A DNA stretch of 64,000 nt from Microbacterium sp. RU33B (GTDB lineage: Bacteria > Actinomycetota > Actinomycetes > Actinomycetales > Microbacteriaceae): the NCBI RefSeq assembly GCF_900155915.1, contig NZ_FTPO01000001.1, positions 1,054,001 through 1,118,000 on the forward strand, given 5' to 3'. Shown piece after piece: positions 42,992 through 55,070 of this stretch. Position 1 is the first letter of the stretch. Each line of letters begins with the position of its first letter. Made by a program: the position numbers and the translations under genes. The notes under the pieces were generated by a model, which worked only from the letters and a program-made list of their open reading frames with translations, made no database searches and had not been told where the DNA came from.

Positions 42992-43670
42992 CCTCCTCGA
43001 CGACGGTGCGGCACTCGTGTCGTCCGCGACGGGACGACCGCTGACGAAGCGCGGGGAGGCGACCAGGCACCGGCTGCTCGAGGCCGCCGAGGTCGTGTTC
43101 GCCGAGCAGGGGTACCACGAGGCGTCCATCGTCAAGATCACCGAGCGCGCCGGCATCGGCCTCGGCACGTTCTACCTGTACTTCGACAGCAAGCAGGCGA
43201 TCTTCGAGGCCCTCGTGATCGATCTCAACCGCCGGGTGCGCCACTCGATGTCGGAGGCCATGGCGGGAGCGTCGTCGCGACTCGAGGCCGAACGGGCCGG
43301 TTTCGCCGGGTTCTTCCGGTTCACGGCGCAGCATCCGGCGCTGTACCGCGTCGTCCGCGAAGCGGAGTTCGTCTCGCCCGACGTGCTCCGCCTGCACTAC
43401 ACGCGCATCGTCGAGGGCTATGAGGAAGGGCTGCGGGCCGCGCAGTCCGCAGGCGACGTCGACCGCGCCCTCGACCCCGCCGTCACCGCCTGGGCCCTCA
43501 TGGGCATGGGCGAGCTGATCGGCATGCGGTTCCTGCTGTGGGAGAAGGATGCCGCCGGCAACCCTCCCGCGCAGCTCGATCCCGCGGTGTTCGACGCCAT
43601 GTCGCGCATCATCGACAACGCCCTGGCGCCGCGCGCCGAGGCATCCGGCACCGAAGGCGGAGAGAAGTGA
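42975..43670 (+). CDS. TetR-family regulator
   Basis: 231 residues. The N-terminal HTH (RHRLLEAAEVVFAEQGYHEAS, IGLGTFYLYFDSKQAIF) is followed by a helical ligand domain. It is encoded within the importer operon, so it likely represses its own operon, perhaps through the palindrome at 36571-36592. The ligand may be the CoA thioester made by the neighbour enzyme. Confidence 0.85.
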   Translation: MSLPDDLLDDGAALVSSATGRPLTKRGEATRHRLLEAAEVVFAEQGYHEASIVKITERAGIGLGTFYLYFDSKQAIFEALVIDLNRRVRHSMSEAMAGASSRLEAERAGFAGFFRFTAQHPALYRVVREAEFVSPDVLRLHYTRIVEGYEEGLRAAQSAGDVDRALDPAVTAWALMGMGELIGMRFLLWEKDAAGNPPAQLDPAVFDAMSRIIDNALAPRAEASGTEGGEK

Positions 43671-44419
43671 CCGAGAAGGACCTCACCGGCAAGCGCGCGC
43701 TCGTGACGGGCGGCGCCAGCGGCATCGGCCTCGCCTGCGCGCACGAGTTCGCCTCGCGCGGCGCGCACGTCGTGATCGCCGACCTGAACGCGGAGGCCGC
43801 CGGCGCGGCGGCCGCCGAGGTCGGAGGCGAGGCCTGGGTGGTCGACCTCTCCGACACCGCGGCCCAGGAGGACCTCGACCTCGACGCCGACATCCTGGTG
43901 AACAACGCGGGCATCCAGCGCGTCATGGCGATCCACGACTTCGACCCCGACACCTTCCGCTTCATGCACCGTCTCATGGTGGAGTCGCCCTTCCTGCTCA
44001 TCCGGGCGGTGCTCCCGAAGATGTACGAGCGCGGGTGGGGCCGGATCATCAACATCTCGAGCGCTCACGGGCTGCGGGCGAGCGCCTTCAAGTCGGCGTA
44101 CGTCTCGGCCAAGCACGCGCTGGAGGGGCTGTCCAAGGTGACGGCGCTCGAAGGCGGCCCGCACGGCGTCACGAGCAACTGCATCAATCCCGCGTACGTC
44201 CGCACACCGCTGGTGGAGAAGCAGATCGCCGATCAGGCCGCGCTCCACGGGATCCCCGAATCCGAGGTGGTGGAGAAGGTCATGCTCACCGAGACGGCGA
44301 TCAAGCGCCTGATCGAGGCCGACGAGGTCGCCTCTCTCGCGGGCTGGCTCGCCTCCGACCGGGCGGGCATGGTCACCGGCGCCTCGTACACGATGGACGG
44401 CGGATGGACGGCGCGATGA
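43667..44419 (+). CDS. 3-hydroxybutyrate-dehydrogenase-like SDR
   Basis: 250-residue short-chain dehydrogenase: GGASGIG cofactor motif, NNAG, the Ser-Tyr-Lys triad (ISSAHG, SAYVSAKHA) and ADEVASLAGWLASD. The segment NCINPAYVRTPLVEKQI is characteristic of D-3-hydroxybutyrate dehydrogenases. It would oxidise 3-hydroxybutyrate to acetoacetate with NAD. GTG 43667 overlaps the tetR stop (GTGA). Confidence 0.82.
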   Translation: MTEKDLTGKRALVTGGASGIGLACAHEFASRGAHVVIADLNAEAAGAAAAEVGGEAWVVDLSDTAAQEDLDLDADILVNNAGIQRVMAIHDFDPDTFRFMHRLMVESPFLLIRAVLPKMYERGWGRIINISSAHGLRASAFKSAYVSAKHALEGLSKVTALEGGPHGVTSNCINPAYVRTPLVEKQIADQAALHGIPESEVVEKVMLTETAIKRLIEADEVASLAGWLASDRAGMVTGASYTMDGGWTAR

Positions 44420-45345
44420 GCACGGCGACCCCGGTCGCCCGAGCGGCGACCCATTCCTACCGCGCGATCGACGTGCCCGTCGTCGGCGGCGACCTGCACG
44501 TCGGCGTCTGGGACCCCGTGGGAGAGCGCACCGACGACGTGCTGCTCGTGCACGGGGTGACGGCCTCGCATCTGGCCTGGCCGTTCGTCGTCTCGGGCCT
44601 CCCGGGCGTGCGCGCGGTCGCGCCCGACCTCCGCGGACGCGGGCGCAGCAATACGCTCGCGGGCGCCGCGGGGATGCGGGCGCACGCCGATGACCTGGCG
44701 GCCACCCTCGACGCGCTCGGCATCGAGAAGACGGTGATCGTGGGCCATTCGATGGGCGCGTTCGTCGCGATCGTGTTCGCGCACCTGCACCCCGACCGCG
44801 TGTCGCGGGTCGTTCTCGTCGACGGAGGTCTGCCGCTGGATCTGCCGCCGGGCATGGACGCCGACGCCCTCGTGGCCGCCGTCCTCGGCCCCACGGCGGC
44901 TCGACTGTCGATGCGATTCGCCGACGCGGGGGAGTACCTCGACTTCTGGAGGGATCACGCCGCGTTCCAGGGAGCGTGGAGTCGCGAGCTCGAGGCGTAT
45001 CTCGCCTACGACCTGGTCGACGACGGCGACGGCGCGTTCCGACCCGCGACGAGCTACCGGACGATGGTCGAGGACTCGATCGACCAGAACACCGGGGCGT
45101 CGATCGTCACCGCCCTGGCGGAGGCGACGCAGCCCATCCGGCTCCTGACGGCGCCGCGCGGACTGCAGAACGAGGAGCCGGGGCTGTACGCGCCCGCGCA
45201 TCTGGCGAGGATGCTGGCGGATGCGCCGGGGGTCCGCCACTCCGGGATCGACGACGTCAACCACTACACGATCGTGATGGCGCCCGACGGCGCCGCCGCC
45301 GTCGCCGCCGCGGTGCGGGAAGAGCTGGACGCAGCCCGCGACTGA
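44416..45345 (+). CDS. alpha/beta hydrolase
   Basis: 309 residues. The oxyanion strand LLVHGVTASH, nucleophile elbow GHSMGA, Asp after strand 6 and His in DDVNHYTI near the C-terminus make a complete catalytic set. The overlap with the SDR (ATGA) suggests it releases the hydroxy-acid from an ester or oligomer before oxidation. A lactone or enol-lactone substrate is also possible. Confidence 0.75.
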   Translation: MSTATPVARAATHSYRAIDVPVVGGDLHVGVWDPVGERTDDVLLVHGVTASHLAWPFVVSGLPGVRAVAPDLRGRGRSNTLAGAAGMRAHADDLAATLDALGIEKTVIVGHSMGAFVAIVFAHLHPDRVSRVVLVDGGLPLDLPPGMDADALVAAVLGPTAARLSMRFADAGEYLDFWRDHAAFQGAWSRELEAYLAYDLVDDGDGAFRPATSYRTMVEDSIDQNTGASIVTALAEATQPIRLLTAPRGLQNEEPGLYAPAHLARMLADAPGVRHSGIDDVNHYTIVMAPDGAAAVAAAVREELDAARD

Positions 45346-45364
45346 GCTCAGCGCCCGGCTGACC

Positions 45365-46141
45365 TCAGCGCCCGGCGAGCCGGCTCGTGAGCTGGTGGGC
45401 GTGCGCCAGGAGGATGCGCCCGAGCTCGGGCAACCGGTCGGGACCGAAGCGGAACTCGGCACCCGTGAGGCTCAGTGCCCACTGCGGATGCCCGTCGCGC
45501 GCGAACACCGCGGCGCCGATGCCGTAGCTTCCCTCCACGATGAGGCCCGGGTTCACGGAGTACCCGCGCTCCTTGGTCTCGCGCAGTCGTGTGCGCAGTC
45601 GCGTCTCGCCGTGCGGACCGCCCCACTGCTCGGGAAGCTCAGGATGACGCTGGAAGTAGGCGTCCACATCGTGGGGAGGCAGGAACGCCAGCATGACGAG
45701 ACCGGCCGACGCGACACCCAGGGGGAAGCGCACACCCTCCGACAGCACGAACGAGCGGATCGGGAAGCTCCCCTCCTCGCGGAGCAGGCAGACCGTCTCG
45801 TCACCGCGGCGCACCGAGAGGAAGGCGCTCTCCTCGGTGCGCACGGCGAGCGAGCGCACGATGTCACGCGCCATTCCGGTGATGTCGTAGCGGGATGCCG
45901 CGACGGTGCCCATGAGGTAGAGCTCCGGTCCCGGCATCCAGCGGCCGGTCCGCTCGTCCTGGTCGACGAGGCCCTCGTGGCGGAGCGCGGTCAGCAGGCG
46001 ATGCGTCGTCGGGCGGGTGAGGTCGGCACGGTGTGCGAGGTCGGCCACGGCCACGCCGTCGTCGCCCGCCCCCGTGACGAGCCGGAGAAGCCGTGCGGCG
46101 CGCGCGACGGACTGCGCGCCGGGAACGGATCGCTCGACCAT
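45365..46141 (-). CDS. IclR-family regulator
   Basis: 258 residues. The N-terminal winged helix (RLLRLVTGAGDDGVAVADLA, LTRPTTHRLLTAL) is followed by the GAF-like IclR effector domain (residues 75-250). It is divergent from the CoA-transferase/thiolase operon, with a perfect palindrome directly before its start. It likely controls that operon and itself. Effectors of the class are small aromatic or short acids. Confidence 0.85.
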   Translation of the reverse strand: MVERSVPGAQSVARAARLLRLVTGAGDDGVAVADLAHRADLTRPTTHRLLTALRHEGLVDQDERTGRWMPGPELYLMGTVAASRYDITGMARDIVRSLAVRTEESAFLSVRRGDETVCLLREEGSFPIRSFVLSEGVRFPLGVASAGLVMLAFLPPHDVDAYFQRHPELPEQWGGPHGETRLRTRLRETKERGYSVNPGLIVEGSYGIGAAVFARDGHPQWALSLTGAEFRFGPDRLPELGRILLAHAHQLTSRLAGR

Positions 46142-46160
46142 GTGTCCATCATATGGACAC
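46142..46160. promoter_or_regulatory. palindromic IclR operator candidate
   Basis: GTGTCCAT-CAT-ATGGACAC, perfect 8-bp arms, one base upstream of the iclR start codon and in the divergent intergenic region. Confidence 0.6.
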
Positions 46161-46278
46161 GAGGGCCGACCTCATCCATATGGCAGCGCGGGACGCGGTA
46201 GCCCGGGCGGGCGGCGCGCAGGATGGACGCAGGACGCCGCGGGGCTGCGGCGCCCTGCGGACCACGAGGGAGTGACAC

Positions 46279-47079
46279 GTGATCGACAAGACCTGGGCGT
46301 CGGCCGAAGAGGCCGTCGCCGACATCCCCGACGGAGCATCGCTCGCCGTCGGCGGCTTCGGGCTCTCCGGCAATCCGATGGGCCTGATCTCGGCGCTGCA
46401 CGCCCAGGGCACCCACGATCTCTCGATCGTGTCGAACAACTGCGGCGTCGACGACTGGGGCCTCGGGATCCTCCTGAACGACAAGCGGATCCGAAAGATG
46501 ACGTCGTCGTACGTCGGTGAGAACAAGGAGTTCGAGCGCCAGTTCCTCTCCGGCGAGCTCGAGCTCGAACTGACCCCGCAGGGCACGCTTGCCGAGAAGC
46601 TCCGCGCCGGCGGGTCGGGCATCGCCGCGTTCTTCACGCAGACCGGCGTCGGCACGCAGGTGGCCGAAGGCGGCCTGCCCCGCAGATACGACGGCAGCGG
46701 CGGCGTCGCGGTCGCGTCGCCCGTCAAGGACGTGCGGACGTTCGAGGTCACCGGATCCCCGAAGGAGTACGTGCTCGAGGAGGCGATCGTCACCGACTAC
46801 GCCCTGGTGCACGCGAAGAAGGCCGACCGGCACGGCAACCTCGTCTTCAACAAGGCCGCCCGCAACTTCAACCCGCTCGCCGCGATGGCCGGGCGGATCT
46901 GCATCGTGCAGGCGGAGGAGGTCGTCAATGCCGGCGTGCTCGACCCCGAGGAGATCCACCTTCCAGGCATCTACGTGCACCGCATCGTGGAGGTCGGACC
47001 TGACATCGAGAAGCGCATCGAGCGGCGCACCGTCTCGGTCGCCCAGGCGCTGAGCCGCGACATCCCCGAAGGAGCATGA
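46279..47079 (+). CDS. scoA: 3-oxoacid CoA-transferase subunit A
   Basis: 266 residues of the family I CoA-transferase alpha subunit: [40 protein letters not shown] and [15 protein letters not shown]. With subunit B it moves CoA from succinyl-CoA to acetoacetate, giving acetoacetyl-CoA. GTG 46279 starts the operon; it overlaps subunit B by ATGA. Confidence 0.9.
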   Translation: MIDKTWASAEEAVADIPDGASLAVGGFGLSGNPMGLISALHAQGTHDLSIVSNNCGVDDWGLGILLNDKRIRKMTSSYVGENKEFERQFLSGELELELTPQGTLAEKLRAGGSGIAAFFTQTGVGTQVAEGGLPRRYDGSGGVAVASPVKDVRTFEVTGSPKEYVLEEAIVTDYALVHAKKADRHGNLVFNKAARNFNPLAAMAGRICIVQAEEVVNAGVLDPEEIHLPGIYVHRIVEVGPDIEKRIERRTVSVAQALSRDIPEGA

Positions 47080-47735
47080 CGATGGCCCTCTCCCGCAACG
47101 AGATGGCGGCCCGCGCCGCCCAGGAGCTCGCCGACGGCGCGTACGTCAACCTCGGCATCGGGCTTCCCACGCTCGTTCCCAACTTCGTGCCCGACGGCGT
47201 CACCGTCGTGCTCCAGTCCGAGAACGGCATCCTCGGCGTCGGGCCCTACCCGACCGAGGAGAACGTCGACCCGGATCTCATCAACGCGGGCAAGGAGACG
47301 GTCACCGTGCTGCCCGGATCGGCGTACTTCGACTCGGCGATGAGCTTCGGCATGATCCGGGGCGGCAAGATCGACGCCGCGATCCTGGGCGCGATGCAGG
47401 TGTCGGCGACCGGCGACCTCGCGAACTGGATGATCCCCGGAAAGATGGTCAAGGGCCCGGGTGGCGCCATGGACCTCGTGCACGGCGCCGGACGCGTGAT
47501 CGTGCTGATGGAGCACGTCGCGAAAGACGGATCGGCGAAGATCGTCGACGAATGCTCGCTGCCCCTCACGGGCCGCGGCGTCGTGGACCGCATCATCACC
47601 GATCTCGCGGTGATCGATGTCACCGAGGCCGGCCTCGTGCTCGTTGAGACCGCACCCGGCGTGAGCGTCGACGACGTCATCGCCGCCACCGAACCCGCCC
47701 TCATCGTCTCCGAAGAATCGAAGGTCGCATCATGA
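47076..47735 (+). CDS. scoB: 3-oxoacid CoA-transferase subunit B
   Basis: 219 residues. The catalytic Glu is in [12 protein letters not shown] (about residue 50); IGLPTLVPN and [10 protein letters not shown] are family hallmarks. It overlaps both neighbours by ATGA, so the whole three-gene pathway is translated as a unit. Confidence 0.9.
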   Translation: MTMALSRNEMAARAAQELADGAYVNLGIGLPTLVPNFVPDGVTVVLQSENGILGVGPYPTEENVDPDLINAGKETVTVLPGSAYFDSAMSFGMIRGGKIDAAILGAMQVSATGDLANWMIPGKMVKGPGGAMDLVHGAGRVIVLMEHVAKDGSAKIVDECSLPLTGRGVVDRIITDLAVIDVTEAGLVLVETAPGVSVDDVIAATEPALIVSEESKVAS

Positions 47736-48916
47736 ACCACGACGACATCGTCATCGTCGCCGCCGCGCGCACGCCGCAGGGCCGCCTCAAGGGCCAGCTC
47801 GCCTCTCTGACCGCGCCGCAGCTCGGCTCCCTCGCGATCTCGGGGGCGCTCGCCCAGCGCGGCATCCCCGCCGACGCCGTCGACGCCGTGCTGGTCGGTC
47901 AGGTGCTCCCGGCCGGGGCGGGTCAGAACCCCGCCCGCCAGGCGGCCATCGGCGCAGGTCTCGGCTGGGACGTGCACGCCGGGTCGGTCAACAAGGTGTG
48001 CCTGTCGGGCCTCACGGCCATCATCGACGGTGCGCGGATGCTCGCCCTCGGCGACGCGACGGTCGTCGTCGCCGCCGGCATGGAGTCGATGACCCGCTCG
48101 CCGCACCTGCTCATGGGGTCGCGCGACGGCTACGCCTATGGCTCGATCGAGGTGCTCGACCACATGGCCTTCGACGGTCTGACCGACGCCTACGACCGCG
48201 AGAGCATGGGAGCGTCCACCGAGCGGCTGAACGGGAAGTTCGAGATCACACGCCAAGCCCAGGACGCCGTGGCGGCCCGCTCCCATCAGCGCGCGGCCGC
48301 CGCGCAGACGGCCGGCGTCTTCGACGCGGAGATCGTCGCGGTCGAGATCCCGCAGCGCAAGGGCGACCCCATCGTCGTCACGAAGGACGAGGGCATCCGC
48401 CCCGAGACCACCGTCGAGACGCTCGCCGGGCTGCGCGCGGCATTCGCCGAGGGGGGCAGCATCACGGCCGGAAATGCGTCGCCGATCTCCGACGGCGCGT
48501 CGGCGGTCGTGCTGACGACGCGCGCGCACGCCGACGAGAAGGGCTGGGACGTGCTCGCCGTCGTCGGGGCATCCGGTCAGGTCGCCGGACCCGACAACTC
48601 CCTGCACGCGCAGCCGGCGCGCGCGATCGAGAAGGCCGTCGCCAAGCAGGGCATCGCGGTGTCGGATCTCGACTTCGTGGAGATCAACGAGGCGTTCGGG
48701 GCGGTCGTCGCACGGTCGCAGAGCGAGCTGGGTCTGTCGGACGACGTCGTCAACATCCACGGCGGCGGCATAGCGATCGGGCACCCGATCGGGGCATCCG
48801 GCAATCGCCTCGTGGTGCACGCCGTGCACGAGCTCCTGCGCCGGGGGAGCGGCACCGCGGCCGTGGCGCTGTGCGGCGGCGGCGGTCAGGGCGATGCGCT
48901 CATCCTGACCCGCTGA
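47732..48916 (+). CDS. acetyl-CoA acetyltransferase (thiolase)
   Basis: 394 residues, type II thiolase: nucleophile Cys in NKVCLSGL (about residue 90), [14 protein letters not shown] with the His, and the second Cys in CGGGGQGDA near the C-terminus. It splits acetoacetyl-CoA into two acetyl-CoA, the last step of the route formed with scoAB and the SDR. Confidence 0.9.
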   Translation: MNHDDIVIVAAARTPQGRLKGQLASLTAPQLGSLAISGALAQRGIPADAVDAVLVGQVLPAGAGQNPARQAAIGAGLGWDVHAGSVNKVCLSGLTAIIDGARMLALGDATVVVAAGMESMTRSPHLLMGSRDGYAYGSIEVLDHMAFDGLTDAYDRESMGASTERLNGKFEITRQAQDAVAARSHQRAAAAQTAGVFDAEIVAVEIPQRKGDPIVVTKDEGIRPETTVETLAGLRAAFAEGGSITAGNASPISDGASAVVLTTRAHADEKGWDVLAVVGASGQVAGPDNSLHAQPARAIEKAVAKQGIAVSDLDFVEINEAFGAVVARSQSELGLSDDVVNIHGGGIAIGHPIGASGNRLVVHAVHELLRRGSGTAAVALCGGGGQGDALILTR

Positions 48917-48931
48917 CGCACCCCCCGGGGG

Positions 48932-49186
48932 TCAGGCGCGGAGGCGCTTCTTCAGGAGCTTCTCCGCGTCGGCGGCGATGGGGGAGTCGCCGGCGACGAG
49001 GCGGCCCTTCGACGCGCGGCGGGTGTCGACGATCGCACCGATCGCCAGCGCGAGCGTGATTCCCCAGCTCAGCCAGGCCAGCGCCGTGCGCCACGTGAAC
49101 GGCTGGTCTTCGCGGAGTCCTCGGAACAGTGTGAGACCGGCGGTGACCGTCGTGAACAGACCCGAGCTGAAGAGGTACTTGCGCAT
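48932..49186 (-). CDS. small membrane protein
   Basis: 84 residues with two hydrophobic helices (about 5-22 and 31-52) and a basic C-terminus. ATG 49186; the long frame to 50521 on this strand is only the shadow of otsA. A GC hairpin (CCCCCCGGGGG) sits between its stop and the thiolase stop. Function unknown. Confidence 0.6.
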   Translation of the reverse strand: MRKYLFSSGLFTTVTAGLTLFRGLREDQPFTWRTALAWLSWGITLALAIGAIVDTRRASKGRLVAGDSPIAADAEKLLKKRLRA

Positions 49187-49273
49187 GCGCTCCACGCTAC
49201 CCCGCCGGGCGGCGGCGGGCACGATCGCGACCCCGCGATAGCCTGGAACGGTCCGCAACGGAACGGGAGCACT

Positions 49274-50689
49274 GTGTCCAAGGCCGAATTCGTCGTCGTC
49301 GCGAACAGACTTCCCGTCGATCGGTCGGGTGACGGCGAGGGCGATGACGCCTGGCGTCGCTCGCCCGGAGGGCTCGTCACCGCGCTCGAGCCCGTCATGC
49401 AGTCGGAGGACGGCGCGTGGGTGGGGTGGGCGGGCGGGGCCGACCTGACCCTCGACCCCTTCGAGTTCGACGGGATGCTGCTGGTCCCGGTGCCGCTGTC
49501 GGCCGACGAGGTGGAGCTCTACTACGAAGGCATGTCGAACGACACCTTCTGGCCGCTCTACCACGACGTGATCTCCGAGCCGCGCTACCGCCGCGTCTGG
49601 TGGGACGCCTACGTCAAGGTCAACCGGCGTTTCGCCGAGGCGGCGGCCGGTGCGGCCGAGCAGGGAGCGACCGTCTGGGTGCAGGACTACCAGCTGCAGC
49701 TCGTCCCCGCCATGCTGCGCGAGATCCGCCCCGATCTCACGATCGGCTACTTCCACCACATTCCCTTCCCCGCATACGGGCTGTATTCGCAGCTGCCCTG
49801 GCGCCGGCAGGTGCTCGAAGGGCTGCTTGGGGCGGATGTCGTCGGCTTCCAGCGGGTGGCGGATGCCGGCAACTTCGCCCGGGCCGTGCGTCGCGTCTTC
49901 CACTACCAGACGAAGGCGACCGGCATCGAGGTTCCCCAGGCCGACGGCACGACCCGTGTGGCGCTGGCCAAGGCCTTCCCCATCTCGATCGACACGGCGT
50001 CGTACGTCGAGCTCGCGCAGCGTCCCGACATCCGAGCCCGCGCCGCGGAGATCCGCGAGAGCCTGGGCAACCCTCGGAAGATCCTGCTCGGCGTGGATCG
50101 CCTGGACTACACCAAGGGCATCCAGCATCGGCTGAAGGCGTTCGGGGAGCTCCTCGAAGACGGGCGGCTCGCCGTCGAGGACGTCACGCTCGTGCAGGTC
50201 GCGAGCCCCAGTCGCGAGCGCGTCGCGGCCTACATCCAGCTCCGCGACGAGATCGAGCTGAAGGTCGGCCGCATCAACGGCGACTACGACACGATGGGCC
50301 ACACGGCCATCCGGTACCTGCACCAGGGCTTCCCGCGCGAGGAGATGGTCGCGCTGTTCCTGGCCGCCGACGTCATGCTCGTGACGGCGCTGCGCGACGG
50401 GATGAATCTGGTGGCGAAGGAGTACGTCGCCACGCGCGCCGACAACCGCGGTGTCCTCGTGCTCAGCGAGTTCGCAGGGGCGGCGGACGAGCTCGCCAGC
50501 GCGATCCGCGTGAATCCGCACGACATCGACGGGCTCAAGGACGCCATCATGCGCGCCGTCGAGATGCCGGCGGGCGAACAGGGGCGCCGCATGCGCGCCA
50601 TGCGACGCAAGGTGATCGAGAACGACGTGGCGGCGTGGTCGAAATCGTTCCTCACCGCCCTGCGGGGAGCGAAGAAGGCCTCCCAGTGA
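49274..50689 (+). CDS. otsA: trehalose-6-phosphate synthase
   Basis: 471 residues, GT20 family: VVVANRLPVDRS, VQDYQLQLVPAMLRE, GYFHHIPFPAYGLY, VDRLDYTKGIQHRL, LRDGMNLVAKEYVA. It joins UDP-glucose and glucose-6-phosphate. GTG 49274 is preceded by GGGAGC. A -10-like TAGCCT lies at about 49238-49243. It overlaps otsB (GTGA). Confidence 0.93.
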   Translation: MSKAEFVVVANRLPVDRSGDGEGDDAWRRSPGGLVTALEPVMQSEDGAWVGWAGGADLTLDPFEFDGMLLVPVPLSADEVELYYEGMSNDTFWPLYHDVISEPRYRRVWWDAYVKVNRRFAEAAAGAAEQGATVWVQDYQLQLVPAMLREIRPDLTIGYFHHIPFPAYGLYSQLPWRRQVLEGLLGADVVGFQRVADAGNFARAVRRVFHYQTKATGIEVPQADGTTRVALAKAFPISIDTASYVELAQRPDIRARAAEIRESLGNPRKILLGVDRLDYTKGIQHRLKAFGELLEDGRLAVEDVTLVQVASPSRERVAAYIQLRDEIELKVGRINGDYDTMGHTAIRYLHQGFPREEMVALFLAADVMLVTALRDGMNLVAKEYVATRADNRGVLVLSEFAGAADELASAIRVNPHDIDGLKDAIMRAVEMPAGEQGRRMRAMRRKVIENDVAAWSKSFLTALRGAKKASQ

Positions 50690-51459
50690 GCGTCGACCCC
50701 CTCGGCCGCATCGCCTCGACCGATCGTCTCCTCGTCGCGCTCGACTTCGACGGCACGCTTTCGCCCCTGGTCGACGAGCCGATGTCGGCGCGCATGCTGC
50801 CCGTCTCGCGGGCGGCGCTCGACGCGCTCCTCGCCACGCGCGACACGATCGTCGCCCTCGTCTCGGGCAGGAGCCTGAGCGATCTCCGCATCATCGCGGA
50901 GCACGACGACGCGTCGCAGGTGCTGCTGGCCGGTTCGCACGGTGCCGAGTACTGGCTGCCGGGGGAGGGCCGCCTCGAACTCGACGACGACCCGGCCGAC
51001 GTCGCCCTCCGCGACACGCTCCGCACCCACGCGCTCGAGGCCACCCGGGGCATGGCCGGGATCTGGATCGAACCGAAGACATTCGGCTTCGGCGTGCACA
51101 CTCGAGGGGCGGATGCCGCGACCGCCGCCGCGGCGAACACGGCCGTCGACGCGATCGTGCAGGCGGAGGCTCCGCACTGGCGGCGCCGCGCCGGGCACAG
51201 CATCGTCGAATACGCGTTCCGCCACGAAGGCAAGGACACCGGCGTCGCCACCCTGCGCGAGCGGACGGGGGCGACCGCCGTGCTCTTCGCCGGCGACGAC
51301 ACGACCGACGAGGACGCGCTCGAGAGCCTCGGCGCCGGCGACCTCGGCGTGCACGTGGGCGAGGGGCCGAGCGCGGCATCCGTCCTCGTCGCCGACATCC
51401 CCGCCATGGCGGCCCTGCTGACCCGTCTTGCGGCCGAGCGCACCGCCGCACAGGAATAG
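50686..51459 (+). CDS. otsB: trehalose-6-phosphate phosphatase
   Basis: 257-residue HAD phosphatase: motif [11 protein letters not shown], motif II VSGRS, motif [11 protein letters not shown]. It dephosphorylates the OtsA product to trehalose, an osmolyte. GTG 50686 overlaps the otsA stop, so the pair is coupled. Confidence 0.92.
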   Translation: MSVDPLGRIASTDRLLVALDFDGTLSPLVDEPMSARMLPVSRAALDALLATRDTIVALVSGRSLSDLRIIAEHDDASQVLLAGSHGAEYWLPGEGRLELDDDPADVALRDTLRTHALEATRGMAGIWIEPKTFGFGVHTRGADAATAAAANTAVDAIVQAEAPHWRRRAGHSIVEYAFRHEGKDTGVATLRERTGATAVLFAGDDTTDEDALESLGAGDLGVHVGEGPSAASVLVADIPAMAALLTRLAAERTAAQE

Positions 51460-51462
51460 ACT
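51457..51462 (+). promoter_or_regulatory. -10-like hexamer for leaderless ilvD
   Basis: TAGACT overlapping the end of otsB, seven bases before ATG 51470, with no ribosome binding site, so ilvD is probably transcribed from its own start. Confidence 0.5.
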
Positions 51463-51469
51463 GCACCCC

Positions 51470-53188
51470 ATGGCCTACGACCCGATCACCCCCGACACCG
51501 CGATCGACATCAAGCCCCGCAGCCGCGTCGTGACGGACGGCATCGAAGCCACGACATCGCGGGGGATGCTGCGAGCCGTGGGCATGGGCGACGAGGACTG
51601 GGACAAGCCCCAGATCGGCATCGCGTCCAGCTGGAACGAGATCACGCCGTGCAACCTGAGCCTCGACCGGCTCGCGCAGGGCGCCAAGGAGGGAGTGCAC
51701 GCCGGCGGCGGGTACCCCCTGCAGTTCGGCACGATCTCGGTGTCGGACGGCATCTCGATGGGCCACGAGGGCATGCACTTCTCCCTCGTCTCGCGCGAGG
51801 TCATCGCCGACTCCGTCGAGACCGTCATCATGGCCGAGCGCCTCGACGGCTCGGTGCTCCTCGCGGGCTGCGACAAGTCGATCCCCGGCATGCTGATGGC
51901 ATCCGCCCGCCTCGACCTGTCGAGCGTCTTCCTGTACGCGGGTTCGATCGCGCCGGGGTGGGTCAAGCTCAGCGACGGCACCGAGAAGGACGTCACGATC
52001 ATCGACTCGTTCGAGGCCGTGGGCGCGTGCCTGGCGGGCAAGATGAGCGAGGCCGACCTCAAGCGCATCGAGTGCGCCATCGCCCCCGGCGAAGGTGCCT
52101 GCGGCGGCATGTACACCGCGAACACGATGGCCTCCGTCGCCGAGGCCCTGGGCCTCAGCCTCCCGGGCTCGGCAGCTCCGCCGTCGGCCGACCGCCGCCG
52201 CGACTATTTCGCGCACCGCTCCGGCGAAGCCGTGGTCAACCTGCTCCGTCAGGGCATCACGACGCGCGACATCCTCACCAAGGAGGCGTTCGAGAACGCG
52301 ATCGCCCTCGCGATGGCCCTGGGCGGCTCGACGAACGTCGTGCTCCACCTCCTCGCGATCGCCAACGAGGCCGAAGTCGAGCTCACGCTGCACGACTTCA
52401 ACCGCATCGGTGACAAGGTCCCGCACGTCGCCGACATGAAGCCGTTCGGCAAGTACGTCATGAACGACGTCGATCGCCACGGCGGCATCCCCGTCATCAT
52501 GAAGGCGATGCTCGACGAGGGCCTGCTGCACGGGGACGCCCTCACCGTGACGGGGAAGACCCTCGCGGAGAACCTCGCCGACCTGAACCCCGACCCGGTC
52601 GACGGCACCGTCATCCACACGTTCGACGACCCGATCCACAAGAGCGGCGGCATCACGATCCTCCACGGCTCGATCGCGCCCGAGGGCGCGGTCGTGAAGT
52701 CGGCCGGATTCGACGCCGACGTCTTCGAGGGCCCCGCCCGCGTCTTCGAGCGAGAGCGCGCGGCCATGGATGCCCTGGAGGCCGGAGAGATCACCGCCGG
52801 CGACGTCGTCGTCATCCGCTACGAGGGCCCCAAGGGCGGTCCCGGGATGCGCGAGATGCTCGCCATCACGGCCGCCATCAAGGGAGCCGGCCTCGGAAAA
52901 GATGTACTACTCTTGACGGACGGACGATTCTCAGGCGGCACAACCGGCCTGTGCATCGGCCATATAGCACCCGAAGCGGTGGACGCAGGTCCCATCGCCT
53001 TCGTGCGCGATGGTGATCTGATACGGGTCGATATCGCAGCTCGCACTCTCGACCTACTCGTCGACGAGGCTGAGCTGAGCTCCCGCCGTGACGGCTGGGA
53101 GCCCCTTCCTCCGCGCTATACCCGTGGCGTCCTTGCCAAATACTCCCGTCTCGTGCGCTCCGCTGCAGAGGGCGCCGTCACGGGATAG
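51470..53188 (+). CDS. ilvD: dihydroxy-acid dehydratase
   Basis: 572 residues. The iron-sulfur cluster Cys residues lie in [14 protein letters not shown] and [28 protein letters not shown] near the C-terminus is the family signature. It catalyses the third step of valine/isoleucine synthesis. It lies directly upstream of ilvB-ilvN-ilvC on the same strand, 78 bases from ilvB. Confidence 0.94.
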   Translation: MAYDPITPDTAIDIKPRSRVVTDGIEATTSRGMLRAVGMGDEDWDKPQIGIASSWNEITPCNLSLDRLAQGAKEGVHAGGGYPLQFGTISVSDGISMGHEGMHFSLVSREVIADSVETVIMAERLDGSVLLAGCDKSIPGMLMASARLDLSSVFLYAGSIAPGWVKLSDGTEKDVTIIDSFEAVGACLAGKMSEADLKRIECAIAPGEGACGGMYTANTMASVAEALGLSLPGSAAPPSADRRRDYFAHRSGEAVVNLLRQGITTRDILTKEAFENAIALAMALGGSTNVVLHLLAIANEAEVELTLHDFNRIGDKVPHVADMKPFGKYVMNDVDRHGGIPVIMKAMLDEGLLHGDALTVTGKTLAENLADLNPDPVDGTVIHTFDDPIHKSGGITILHGSIAPEGAVVKSAGFDADVFEGPARVFERERAAMDALEAGEITAGDVVVIRYEGPKGGPGMREMLAITAAIKGAGLGKDVLLLTDGRFSGGTTGLCIGHIAPEAVDAGPIAFVRDGDLIRVDIAARTLDLLVDEAELSSRRDGWEPLPPRYTRGVLAKYSRLVRSAAEGAVTG

Positions 53189-53266
53189 CTCCACCTTCGC
53201 TCGGTGGTCGAGAGCCGGCGCAGTCGCGCATCTCAGCCCCGAATCGACACTTCGAGGATCATCACC

Positions 53267-55069
<1,803 letters not shown>

Positions 55070-55070
55070 C

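Noticed and set aside
39074..43168. Long - strand open frames (39074-40834, 41174-43168)
   Set aside because: They are antisense shadows of the importer and ligase genes, rich in Arg/Gly/His with no family signature.
53189..53266. Attenuator leader before ilvB
   Set aside because: Only 78 bases with a weak hairpin and no branched-chain-codon leader peptide.
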